Shown here piece after piece: positions 1 to 6,461 of a DNA stretch of 13,184 nt (position 1 is the first letter of the stretch; every line of letters begins with the position of its first letter). The notes beneath the pieces are model-generated. The model was not told the DNA's origin. It was given only the letters and a program-made list of their open reading frames with translations, and ran no database searches. Source of the stretch: JAZDLO01 sp043801935 (GTDB lineage: Bacteria > Actinomycetota > Thermoleophilia > RBG-16-64-13); NCBI GenBank assembly GCA_043801935.1, contig JAZDLO010000212.1, positions 1-13,184 of the forward strand, given 5' to 3'. The position numbers and the translations under genes are program-made.

Positions 1-1
1 C

Positions 2-1177
2 GACGGCCGCGATCCGATCTCCACGCGGCCATTCATACAGGAGGTGCTCGAGGGCTTGACCCTGCCTCTGACCGACGAGGATATGAAGGGCGTCGCTTTC
101 GAGCGGACGACCCCGCGACTGCTAGAACCGGACACGGAGGAGAACCTCCACCGCCTGTTCCTCGAGAACGACTGGACGGACAAGTTGCCCATCGTGCTGC
201 CCACCGAGGAGCGGGTGGCGACGATGCTGGCGGGCACCAGCCACGCGGCCGGCGAGGTGGTCGGCCGCCTGCGTCCCGCCGAGTATCGCGAATTCTGGGA
301 GTTCACCGTGGAGCAGGCGGCGGTCAACGCAGTCATGGCCGGAGCGGAACCCGCCTACTTCCCGACCATTCTCGCGCTCCTCGGCAGTTGTCTCAGCGCG
401 CGCCACAGCAGCACTACCTCCATCGGGTCCATGGTCGTTGTGAACGGCCCTATCCGCCACGAGATCGGGATGAACTCGGGTACCGGCGCCCTGGGACCGT
501 ACAACCATGCCAACACCACCATCGGCCGGGCCTACGGGCTGGCATCGCAGAACCTGCAGGGTGGCTCTGTGCCCGGTCTCACCTATATGGGCTCTGTGGG
601 GAACAATTTCGCCTACACCAATCTCGTATTTGCGGAAAACGAGGAACGCAGTCCGTGGGAGCCTTACCACGTACAGCAGGGCTTCGACAAAGAGGCGAGC
701 ACGGCCACGATCTTCAAGGGCATATGGAGCCTGATCTCCACCTGGGGCGTACGCGAGACGTGGCAGGAGCGGGCCAAGCACATGTTCGGCGCCCTGGAGT
801 CGAGAGCCGGAGCGGTCATGCTTCTGGACCCGATCGTGGCACACGAGTTCTGTGATCGCGAGGGATTCGTCACCAAGGACAAGCTGGCGGAATGGGTGTA
901 CGACAACGTGCGCAAGCCCCCCCGGGAATACTGGGATAATTTCCAGGTGCAGGTCTTTCTCGCACCTTTGGCGACCTCCGGAATAGAGCCCTTTGCTGGC
1001 TACTTGAAGGCGGCGCCCGACGAGCTGATCCCGATGTTCCTCCGAGATGACGTGCACGTGGTCGTGGTAGGGGGCGAGACCCAGCCCCACTGGAGCATCG
1101 TCAGCGCCATCACGAGCAGATCTCCGGCCGGCGGCGTCGAGATAGGCAAGACCGTATCCATCGACGAGTGGCGCTAG
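2..1177 (+). CDS. UGSC (seleno)protein-associated family protein, 5'-partial
   Basis: The frame is open from the first bases of the window to a TAG at 1175-1177, so the gene probably begins upstream. A GTG at 44 is possible, but the AGGAG before it directly abuts the codon, which is too close. The protein has the signature pattern TDKLPIVLPTEERV, then VNAVMAGAEPAYFP, VVNGPIRHEIGMNSG, GPYNHANTTIGRAYGL, FAENEERSPWEPYHVQQGF and a C-terminal VVVVGGETQPHW. From memory this matches a family found with, or fused to, UGSC-motif (seleno)proteins known from metagenomic selenoproteome surveys. The UGSC motif itself would lie N-terminal to what is visible, so whether it holds Sec or Cys cannot be told. 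The reaction is unknown to me. The family is usually soluble, and no signal peptide or membrane segment is seen. A TrxR-like flavoprotein starts 15 bp downstream, which supports a thiol redox role. Family call fairly sure, function not. Confidence 0.75.
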   Translation, partial: DGRDPISTRPFIQEVLEGLTLPLTDEDMKGVAFERTTPRLLEPDTEENLHRLFLENDWTDKLPIVLPTEERVATMLAGTSHAAGEVVGRLRPAEYREFWEFTVEQAAVNAVMAGAEPAYFPTILALLGSCLSARHSSTTSIGSMVVVNGPIRHEIGMNSGTGALGPYNHANTTIGRAYGLASQNLQGGSVPGLTYMGSVGNNFAYTNLVFAENEERSPWEPYHVQQGFDKEASTATIFKGIWSLISTWGVRETWQERAKHMFGALESRAGAVMLLDPIVAHEFCDREGFVTKDKLAEWVYDNVRKPPREYWDNFQVQVFLAPLATSGIEPFAGYLKAAPDELIPMFLRDDVHVVVVGGETQPHWSIVSAITSRSPAGGVEIGKTVSIDEWR

Positions 1178-1192
1178 CCGGCGCCGGCGGAT

Positions 1193-2164
1193 ATGGATGA
1201 GTGGGAGATCATCGTCCTGGGGAGTGGCGCGGCGGGCCTCACCGCCGGGCTGTTCGCCGCTCGGAACGGCCGCTCGACCCTGGTCCTGACGGATGGGGCG
1301 ATCGGCGGTCAACTGCTCAGTGTGGGCAACATCGAGGATTTTCCCGGCTTTCCCGACGGCGTCCCCGGCTATGAGCTCGGCCCGCTCATACAGGAGCAGG
1401 CGGAGAAAGCAGGCGCCGGGTTCCGGACGACGGTAGCCCGGGGCCTGAAACCGGCGGGCGACCGCTGGCTCGTGGCGACCGGCGAAGGCGAGCTGCGAGC
1501 CGCGGCGGTGATCGTGGCCACCGGCTCACGGTTCAGGAGTCTCGGCGTCCCGGGGGAAGAGCGGCTGCGAGGGAGGGGCGTATCGAACTGCGCCACCTGT
1601 GACGCGCCGCTGATAAGGGGAGAAACGGTGGGAGTCGTCGGCGGAGGCGACTCGGCGCTGCTGGAGGCGCTCGAACTGGCCCAGCATGCGGGCAAGGTGT
1701 TCATCTTCCACCGCGACGGTGCTTTCGCGGCCCAACACACCTACCGTCAGCGTGTCCTCGCGCATCCGGCGATGGAGGTCCGCCACTGGACTGTGATCGA
1801 AGAGATCATCGGCGAAAACAGCGTGGAGGCGGTAACGCTACGCGAGACCCGCACGGGAGCGGTCGCGCAGATCGAGCTTGCCGCTGTCTTCGTCTACGTG
1901 GGCATGGAACCGCAGACCGCCTTCCTACGGGGGCGCCTGCAACTGGATGAGTCGGGCCGGATCGTCACCGACGGCTCCCTGCGCACCGAACTCGCCGGGG
2001 TGTTCGCGGCGGGCCATGTCAGGAGCGGCTCGGAGCCACAGGCGGCGGTGGCGGCAGGGGAAGGCGCCCGGGCTGCGCTGGCCGCCCACAGCTATCTCGA
2101 GAACCGCCAGGTGCTATCGACATCAGATCCAGCACCTTACCGGCCCGGTACCGGCGCTCAGTAG
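1193..2164 (+). CDS. Thioredoxin-reductase-like FAD/NAD(P)H flavoprotein
   Basis: A 323-residue protein of the usual TrxB length. It has the FAD dinucleotide motif GSGAAG (10-15), the GGQLL and IEDFPGFP segments of thioredoxin reductases, the redox-active disulfide CATC (133-136) and a second Rossmann motif GGGDSA (150-155). The known reaction of the family is transfer of electrons from NADPH through FAD and CxxC to a thioredoxin-like partner in the cytoplasm. Two details are unusual. The NADPH 2'-phosphate signature HRRDxFRA is here HRDGAFAAQ (173-181), and the FAD-site Asp of FAAGDV is His (FAAGHV, 271-276). The electron donor may therefore be NADH or something else, which is inference. The start ATG follows the upstream stop by 15 bp, so the two genes are probably one transcript. 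The gap holds a perfect 10-bp palindrome (ccggcgccgg, 1178-1187) and only a weak ribosome site. Confidence 0.88.
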   Translation: MDEWEIIVLGSGAAGLTAGLFAARNGRSTLVLTDGAIGGQLLSVGNIEDFPGFPDGVPGYELGPLIQEQAEKAGAGFRTTVARGLKPAGDRWLVATGEGELRAAAVIVATGSRFRSLGVPGEERLRGRGVSNCATCDAPLIRGETVGVVGGGDSALLEALELAQHAGKVFIFHRDGAFAAQHTYRQRVLAHPAMEVRHWTVIEEIIGENSVEAVTLRETRTGAVAQIELAAVFVYVGMEPQTAFLRGRLQLDESGRIVTDGSLRTELAGVFAAGHVRSGSEPQAAVAAGEGARAALAAHSYLENRQVLSTSDPAPYRPGTGAQ

Positions 2165-3006
2165 TCCCAGAAGCCCGGTCCCTTGTAGTCGAGGACCATC
2201 TGGCCGCTCTCCATCGCTCTCGGTGAGGGAGAAGCGTACAGACCCTTGCGGCTGATCCAGCAGGAGCCCGCCTTCCGCAGGGCGACCAGCGTTTCGACGC
2301 ATTTGATCGCGTTTCCGTAGACGTCCGCGATCGGCACTCCGTCCACCTCGGTAAGACCGTGCGGGTACTCCGCCTCGGCCCCCGGGGCGAAACGCAAGGC
2401 GGGGGCCATGAGGCCGCAGCCAGGGATGATCACTTCGGCGCCCGCGGCGATCAGCTCTCGTGCGACTCTCTTGAAGACCGCGATCGCTTCCCGCGCGTCG
2501 ACCATCGCCTTTTCCTGCTCGTCCCCCGGCTCGAAGGCGCAGCGCACACCCGCGCAGCGATCCATGAGCCCGTACTTGGCTATGTTCTCCTCCGTATCGT
2601 GAATGCTATAAGGCGATATCGTGACCACGCCGAACTTTCGTCCCATCAACGTTGCGAGGACCATGGACGACTCGCCGAAACCCACCACGGGGATGTCCAC
2701 AGCCTGTCTCACGTCCCACAACATCGGATCGTGGAAGCAGGCGATAAGAGCCCCGTCGAATCCATCTCGCTCGGCCTGGACCACGGCGTGAAGGATCTCA
2801 CTACCCGCCAGATGGTGGAGATAGCTGTACATCTCGCCCTCGAGGGAAGTCAGTCCTCGCCTGGGAAAACGGTAGACCAACTCGGTATCCGGCTGTTTCA
2901 CCGAGTCGAAGCTTCTGCGCCATAGTTCGACGGCGACCGTTTTGAAAAACCGGCCATCATCGCTGTCTTCCTCGACAGCCGCGACGTTCGCTACGAGGAT
3001 TCTCAT
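2158..3006 (-). CDS. Aspartate/glutamate/hydantoin racemase-like protein
   Basis: A 282-residue protein of the Asp/Glu racemase superfamily. Both catalytic cysteines are visible: Cys90 in IACFHDP, the spacing typical of hydantoin racemases, and Cys197 in IIPGCGLM. The segments VVGFGES and FGVVTISP are the substrate-phosphate/carboxylate loops usual for the fold. Members racemise amino acids or 5-substituted hydantoins, or act as maleate isomerase or decarboxylase, through a cofactor-free two-cysteine mechanism in the cytoplasm. The acidic insert and the longer C-terminus (WISRKGLY to GFWDY) mean the substrate cannot be assigned. The start ATG is set by GGAGG on the minus strand (3015-3019) with an 8-nt spacer. 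Its 3' end overlaps the TrxR-like gene by 7 bp tail to tail. It is co-oriented with the FMN-reductase-like gene, 191 bp upstream, and could be cotranscribed. Confidence 0.87.
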   Translation of the reverse strand: MRILVANVAAVEEDSDDGRFFKTVAVELWRRSFDSVKQPDTELVYRFPRRGLTSLEGEMYSYLHHLAGSEILHAVVQAERDGFDGALIACFHDPMLWDVRQAVDIPVVGFGESSMVLATLMGRKFGVVTISPYSIHDTEENIAKYGLMDRCAGVRCAFEPGDEQEKAMVDAREAIAVFKRVARELIAAGAEVIIPGCGLMAPALRFAPGAEAEYPHGLTEVDGVPIADVYGNAIKCVETLVALRKAGSCWISRKGLYASPSPRAMESGQMVLDYKGPGFWDY

Positions 3007-3197
3007 CTCATGAACCTCCGATCTCCCCCCATCACGATACCAACGAAAGCGGCCTCAAACTAGGACGGGGCTGGAATCTCTCCTTTGCGCCGTTTGCCGG
3101 AGAAACGCGTGCTGAAGATGGACCCGCGTAGCCGGGCCTTCGCCTCTTGGCGGGCAGCTTCCCACCTAGCTCCCGCGGCGACGGAGAGCCATGAGAA

Positions 3198-3875
3198 TCA
3201 CAGAGAGATGGGTCGCTTGCCCGTCCGGCTGACCCTTCTCGCCTCTTCAATAAGCGCCTTGAGATTCGTAGGGATAGGATTGTTCTCCAGCAGTTGGGCC
3301 ATGTGCACGATGTTGTGTGCCATATAGCGGGCTGTCTTGTTTGTGTAGAGGTGCTCCTCCCCACCTGCCTCGATGTAGCTAGGACCGGGACCGGCATCGC
3401 CCACCCAGTAGCAGTCGCAGTTCGGAGGCACAGTGCAGCCCAGGTGGGAAAGGTTGAAAAGCGTGTTGGCGGCGACGTCGTGTGCCCCGTCCTCGTTGCC
3501 GGTAACGATCACGCCGGCCACCTTGTTGTACAGGGGGAACTGACCGGTATCCGTTTCTCCCTCGGAATAGGTGCCGTCAAGTCTCTCCATGATCATCTGG
3601 CAGACCGAGGAGCGCACGCCGAACCAAATGGGAGACCCGATCACCACTATGTTGGCGGCCCTTATCTTCTTCAAGATGAGAGGCCATTCGTCCCCGGCAC
3701 CCTCGTCCGATAGCACCCCGAAACGGATGTCGTAGTCAACGGGTCGGACGACCTCGCATTCGACTTCAAGCGGTCTCATCAGATCGCAGACCTTGTTGAT
3801 GAGAGCCTCAGTATTGGATGTGGCGGGGGATTTCTTGAGCGTGCAGTTCAGAAAAAGCGCCTTCAGCGAATCCAT
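3198..3875 (-). CDS. NADPH-dependent FMN reductase / flavodoxin-fold protein
   Basis: A 225-residue flavodoxin-like protein of the NADPH-dependent FMN reductase family (Pfam PF03358 type). The N-terminus LKALFLNCTLKKSPATSNTE (residues 4-23) is the beta1-loop that binds FMN phosphate. IVVIGSPIWFGVRSS is the second FMN loop, and AGVIVTGNEDGAHDVAANTL is the third conserved segment. Members are soluble flavoproteins that reduce FMN, quinones or other small acceptors with NAD(P)H; the acceptor here is unknown. I chose the ATG at 3875 because AAGGGGAG lies just before it and the family begins here. The open frame continues upstream to 4079, but that Arg/Pro-rich extension shows no family sequence. 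An inverted repeat sits 30-66 nt upstream of this start. There is a cysteine-rich patch near the C-terminal third (GCTVPPNCDCYW). Confidence 0.9.
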   Translation of the reverse strand: MDSLKALFLNCTLKKSPATSNTEALINKVCDLMRPLEVECEVVRPVDYDIRFGVLSDEGAGDEWPLILKKIRAANIVVIGSPIWFGVRSSVCQMIMERLDGTYSEGETDTGQFPLYNKVAGVIVTGNEDGAHDVAANTLFNLSHLGCTVPPNCDCYWVGDAGPGPSYIEAGGEEHLYTNKTARYMAHNIVHMAQLLENNPIPTNLKALIEEARRVSRTGKRPISL

Positions 3876-3904
3876 GATCTCCCCTTCGGCGTACGCTGTT
3901 CCAG

Positions 3905-3941
3905 TTGGACGTCGCGCCGTGTGCGGTCGTCTGCCGTCCAA
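3905..3941. promoter_or_regulatory. Inverted repeat upstream of the FMN-reductase-like gene
   Basis: TTGGACG (3905-3911) and CGTCCAA (3935-3941) form a perfect 7-bp inverted repeat around 23 nt, which contains further short complementarity (CCG/CGG). It lies 30-66 nt before the minus-strand start at 3875, so it could be an operator for a dimeric regulator or a 5'-leader hairpin. No -10/-35 pair could be placed with confidence. Confidence 0.3.
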
Positions 3942-3997
3942 GGGGCTGTACCCGCAGCGCGAACGAAGAAACGTCACCCCGTTGAGACCGTCATCGA

Positions 3998-4020
3998 GCG
4001 TCACGGGCATCCGTGAGCGC
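3998..4020. other. Hairpin in the divergent intergenic region
   Basis: TCACGG (4001-4006) pairs with CCGTGA (4011-4016) across a GCAT tetraloop. The stem is extended by GCG (3998-4000) and CGC (4018-4020) past a single bulged G. It lies in the 328-bp space between the minus-strand FMN-reductase-like gene and the plus-strand desulforedoxin-like gene. Apart from this hairpin and the repeat at 3905-3941, I see no gene in 3876-4203. Confidence 0.3.
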
Positions 4021-4203
4021 AGCGCCAGATGGAGACTGTGGTCGGGCCGACGCGGATATCGTCGCCACGCCGGTCTCATGGATCCCTTCGCGGTGTAGAG
4101 AAGCGTTCAAGTTGCTGGAGGCGAGTTCCGAAGGTCGGTTTCCGAAGAAGCGAATCACGGAATGCAAGGAGGGACAAGCCATACGTGCAAGGGAGGCAAG
4201 GGA

Positions 4204-4437
4204 ATGGCCCGTTGCGACCAGATGAAGAGGGGCGAGGTCTACGCGTGCGCGCACTGCGAATTCGAGTTCCAGGTGATCAAGGAGTGTGTCCACCAGGAGG
4301 ATCTGGGGCATGGCGCCTGCGAGACGGAGATGAGCTGCTGCGGGGAAGAACTGAAGTTGGTGGGCCGTGGGACGGGCGAGCCCCAGGGTACCGGTGGCCC
4401 GTTCCCAGGACAACCTGTTATGGGATCGGGGGGCTGA
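4204..4437 (+). CDS. Small desulforedoxin-like Cys4 metal-binding protein
   Basis: A 77-residue protein with the pattern YACAHCEF (Cys15, Cys18) and, later, SCCGEELKL (Cys45, Cys46). This CxxC...CC layout is that of desulforedoxin and the N-terminal domain of desulfoferrodoxin, where four cysteines hold one Fe (or Zn) in the cytoplasm. Two further cysteines (Cys28, Cys39) lie between the pairs, as in some longer variants. The C-terminal tail is rich in Gly and Pro and looks disordered. The ATG at 4204 is preferred because GGAGG lies about 8 nt before it; an in-frame ATG at 4162 would add 14 unconserved residues. A PAS-GGDEF gene follows after 120 bp in the same direction, so the protein may serve as redox partner or sensor for it, which is inference. 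A rubredoxin-like or zinc-ribbon role remains possible. Confidence 0.72.
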   Translation: MARCDQMKRGEVYACAHCEFEFQVIKECVHQEDLGHGACETEMSCCGEELKLVGRGTGEPQGTGGPFPGQPVMGSGG

Positions 4438-4454
4438 TCCGCGGGGATCGCCCC
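4431..4454. other. Hairpin at the stop codon of the desulforedoxin-like gene
   Basis: GATCC (4436-4440) pairs with GGATC (4445-4449) across GCGG, and GGG/CCC (4431-4433 with 4452-4454) extends the stem past an imperfect step. No T-run follows, so this may be a weak terminator, a processing site or chance. The rest of 4438-4557 shows nothing else recognisable. Confidence 0.25.
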
Positions 4455-4543
4455 TAGCCAAAGCCGGGAGCCACCCGAGACGATACCCGCGGCGTCACAT
4501 GATCGTGAAGGCCGGGAAGTTGATCTCCGCGGACAGAAAGTTC

Positions 4544-4548
4544 GGAGG
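4544..4548 (+). promoter_or_regulatory. Ribosome binding site that fixes a TTG start
   Basis: GGAGG is followed by a 9-nt spacer and the TTG at 4558. No ATG or GTG in this frame lies at a better distance, so the site decides the start of the PAS-GGDEF gene. Confidence 0.65.
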
Positions 4549-4557
4549 TAGAGAAGA

Positions 4558-5475
4558 TTGCAGGACGAGTTAGGCACGGACATCTACCAAGCCGTCCTAG
4601 ACGGCGTGAGCGAGGGCGTCTACGTGACCGACCGGGATCGGCGGATCATGTATTGGAACCCAGCCTGTGAGACGCTCACCGGCTATGGTCCGAAGGAGGC
4701 GGTGGGGTCGCGCTGTCGCGACAACCTCCTAAACCACGTTGACGCAAGCGGGCGGCAGCTCTGCCTTGAGGGCTGTCCCCTCGCCGCCACTCTGGACGAC
4801 GGCGAGCCCCGCGTAACAGAGATCTATCTGCATCACCGGGATGGTCACCGCGTCCCGGTGCGCGTACGCGCGCGACCGCTCCGCTCCGCGACCGGCGAAA
4901 TAGTAGCCGCCGTCGAGACCTTCAGCAGCATTGCCGACAAGGTGGCTGCGCTAGAGCAGATAGGGAGACTCGAGAGCCTCGTCTACCTCGATGCGCTCAC
5001 CGGCCTCGCTAACCGGCGATTCCTCGAGCAGAACATCGCTTCGCGGATCGATGAGACCACGCGCTACGGGTGGACGCTCGGCCTGATCATGATGGATATC
5101 GATCACTTCAAGGCCGTCAACGACACCTATGGACACGAGGCGGGCGACCTCATGTTGCGCGTGGTCGCCCGGACCCTCCATGGGGCCACGCGGTCCTTCG
5201 ATGTGGTGGGACGGTGGGGAGGCGAGGAATTCATGGCGATCCTAGCCAACACCACCGTGGACGACCTGGCGGGGATCGCCCGGAGGTACCGGGCCCTCGT
5301 GGAGAAGTCAGACCTTCCCTTGGGCGGAGAAACGCTCCACTGCACCATTTCCGCGGGGGCGACGACCGTGCATGCCGCGGAGAACGCGGCAAGTGCTCTC
5401 GCCCGGGTGGACGAACTGCTCTACCAGAGCAAGCGCGAAGGACGAAACCGGGTGACGGTCGAGAGGGCCGGGTAG
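4558..5475 (+). CDS. PAS-GGDEF diguanylate cyclase with Cys-rich PAS domain
   Basis: A 305-residue cytoplasmic sensor enzyme with no membrane segment. An N-terminal PAS domain (about 8-125) starts with AVLDGVSEGVYVTDRDRRI and contains YWNPACETLTGY. A short helical linker (126-143) leads into the GGDEF domain (about 144-303). The catalytic signature is GGEEF (221-225), the substrate/metal aspartate lies in MDIDHFKAVND (179-189), and an intact RxxD inhibitory site is present (R212, D215). The protein should therefore make c-di-GMP from two GTP and be feedback inhibited. The PAS domain carries Cys53, Cys69 and Cys73 in the pattern C...LCLEGCPLAATLDDGE. This pattern recurs in a subset of bacterial PAS-GGDEF proteins, and the cysteines could bind a metal cofactor or sense redox state (inference). 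The start is TTG, set by GGAGG at 4544. The small Cys4 protein gene lies just upstream. Confidence 0.93.
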   Translation: MQDELGTDIYQAVLDGVSEGVYVTDRDRRIMYWNPACETLTGYGPKEAVGSRCRDNLLNHVDASGRQLCLEGCPLAATLDDGEPRVTEIYLHHRDGHRVPVRVRARPLRSATGEIVAAVETFSSIADKVAALEQIGRLESLVYLDALTGLANRRFLEQNIASRIDETTRYGWTLGLIMMDIDHFKAVNDTYGHEAGDLMLRVVARTLHGATRSFDVVGRWGGEEFMAILANTTVDDLAGIARRYRALVEKSDLPLGGETLHCTISAGATTVHAAENAASALARVDELLYQSKREGRNRVTVERAG

Positions 5476-5654
5476 CATCGCCCCGTACTGCGGAGATCAA
5501 TGAGCTTGGACCGACCCGAGGTGACGCCGAGGATCCGAACGCCCGACCTACCTAGTCCTAGCAGTTTGAGCCGCAGCGTTGCTGGGGGCCCTTCCCGCAA
5601 AGACCGGTCCCTGCTAGCATTCACCACCTGGAGTCCTTGCACAGAGGTGTCGCC

Positions 5655-6032
5655 TTGAAGATAGAGCAGAGTGGGTCTGAGTCCGGTGAGGTCTCGACTA
5701 ACGGCGGTTTCGTCATGGTCCACGTTCCCGTCCAACTGGTGGGGGAAGCCCCCAAGGGTGGGGCTACCCTGCGCTACAGCATCGGCTCCTTTGTCGGTCT
5801 GGAAACAAGGCTGCTCGCACGAACCGGCACGCACACGAACCTCACCTTTCGCGTCCCAAAAGAGTTGTTTCGTCCCCGCCAACGCCTCCATCTGGAGGTC
5901 TTGGCTATGGACGACGAGGGTGCGCAAAGAGTCCTCTGGAGCAAACGCTATGAAGCCGGTTGGACAGGGAGTACTCCCCGCATAGAACCCGTCGTCGACC
6001 TCCTGGGAGAGGGACCCGACGCCAAGCACTGA
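5655..6032 (+). CDS. Hypothetical small protein, probably beta-rich
   Basis: I do not recognise this 125-residue protein. It has no signal peptide or membrane segment. Alternating hydrophobic stretches (FVMVHVPVQLV, LHLEVLAMDDE) and few helices suggest a beta-sandwich. The short motif EAGWTGSTP precedes an acidic C-terminus. The plus frame is preferred over an antisense frame that covers the same bases because it has a start with a ribosome site, more ordinary amino-acid composition and a hairpin right after the stop. The TTG at 5655 has AGAGG 7 nt before it; a TTG at 5637 would add six residues. It lies 179 bp after the diguanylate cyclase in the same direction and could be its output or an independent gene. 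Nothing recognisable lies in 5476-5654. Confidence 0.6.
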   Translation: MKIEQSGSESGEVSTNGGFVMVHVPVQLVGEAPKGGATLRYSIGSFVGLETRLLARTGTHTNLTFRVPKELFRPRQRLHLEVLAMDDEGAQRVLWSKRYEAGWTGSTPRIEPVVDLLGEGPDAKH

Positions 6033-6055
6033 CCTCTGCGCCCCGCGCGCAGAGG
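6033..6055 (+). terminator. Hairpin directly after the small hypothetical gene
   Basis: CCTCTGCG (6033-6040) and CGCAGAGG (6048-6055) form a perfect 8-bp stem with a 7-nt loop, starting one base after the TGA stop. It is GC-rich, but no T-tract follows (tgtccctcc), so it may be a non-canonical terminator. The position argues that the plus-strand reading of the gene is correct. Confidence 0.5.
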
Positions 6056-6080
6056 TGTCCCTCCGTGGCCCGAAGCCAGG

Positions 6081-6298
6081 TCAGCCGCCCACGAGCAGGG
6101 GCGATACCGATACGCGCAATGCCGGAACGAGCAGCCCCTTCGCGGTAGCGGGCAGATCCACCTTCAGCAACCCGTACTGGAGCCAGGTCACCGGCACGTA
6201 GTGGACTGGAAAGATCCCGTATGCGCTATCGCTTAGGTTGCCGAGAACTCTGACACGCCGATGCGCGAACCGGAGGAAGGTCGCCGCCACTCCCAGGT
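6081..6298 (-). pseudogene. C-terminal relic of an acyltransferase-3 (OafA-type) membrane protein
   Basis: A minus-strand frame ending at TGA (6081-6083) reads LSDSAYGIFPVHYVPVTWLQ, then YGLLKVDLPATAKGLLV. This matches the last transmembrane segments of acyltransferase family 3 enzymes (SDNAYGIYLVHYxFVxWLQY...LPAxAKxLxVF). These are integral membrane proteins of about 350-400 residues that O-acylate cell-surface sugars. Here only some 70 residues are recognisable. Upstream the frame turns into Arg/Gly-rich sequence (RPRAGRRADREGD) with no helices, and no start with a ribosome site is seen. The piece is therefore a decayed or recombined gene end. It is flanked by a 14-bp inverted repeat. Confidence 0.6.
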
Positions 6299-6335
6299 CT
6301 CCCTCCCGGTCGGCCCGGCGGCCTGCTCGTGGGCG
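6086..6335. repeat. 14-bp inverted repeat bracketing the acyltransferase relic
   Basis: cgcccacgagcagg at 6086-6099 recurs as its exact reverse complement at 6322-6335. The arms are about 220 bp apart and enclose nearly all of the recognisable relic. No transposase, target duplication or further terminal similarity is visible. It may be a rearrangement scar or chance. The remainder of 6033-6461 holds no other gene I can support. Confidence 0.45.
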
Positions 6336-6461
6336 CCCCTCGTAGCGACTTCCGTCACGGCATCTGGCCTTCCACACACCGATATACGCCACGCTCACTC
6401 GGCGCGCTTGTGCTCTTGATCACCTCGCCCAACCCGACCGGCACGTCGAGTGACGTTCCGA

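Noticed and set aside
122..1312. Long minus-strand open frame (396 codons) opposite the first gene
   Set aside because: It is antisense to a conserved protein with family motifs, is rich in Arg, Gly and His as GC-rich shadows are, and has no recognisable domain.
3876..4079. N-terminal extension of the FMN-reductase-like frame
   Set aside because: The extension is Arg/Pro-rich with no family sequence, and a ribosome site precedes the ATG at 3875 exactly where the family begins.
5421..6029. Minus-strand open frame (202 codons) opposite the small hypothetical gene
   Set aside because: It overlaps the 3' end of the diguanylate cyclase and shows no motif. The plus-strand frame has a start signal and a hairpin after its stop. 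Not fully excluded.
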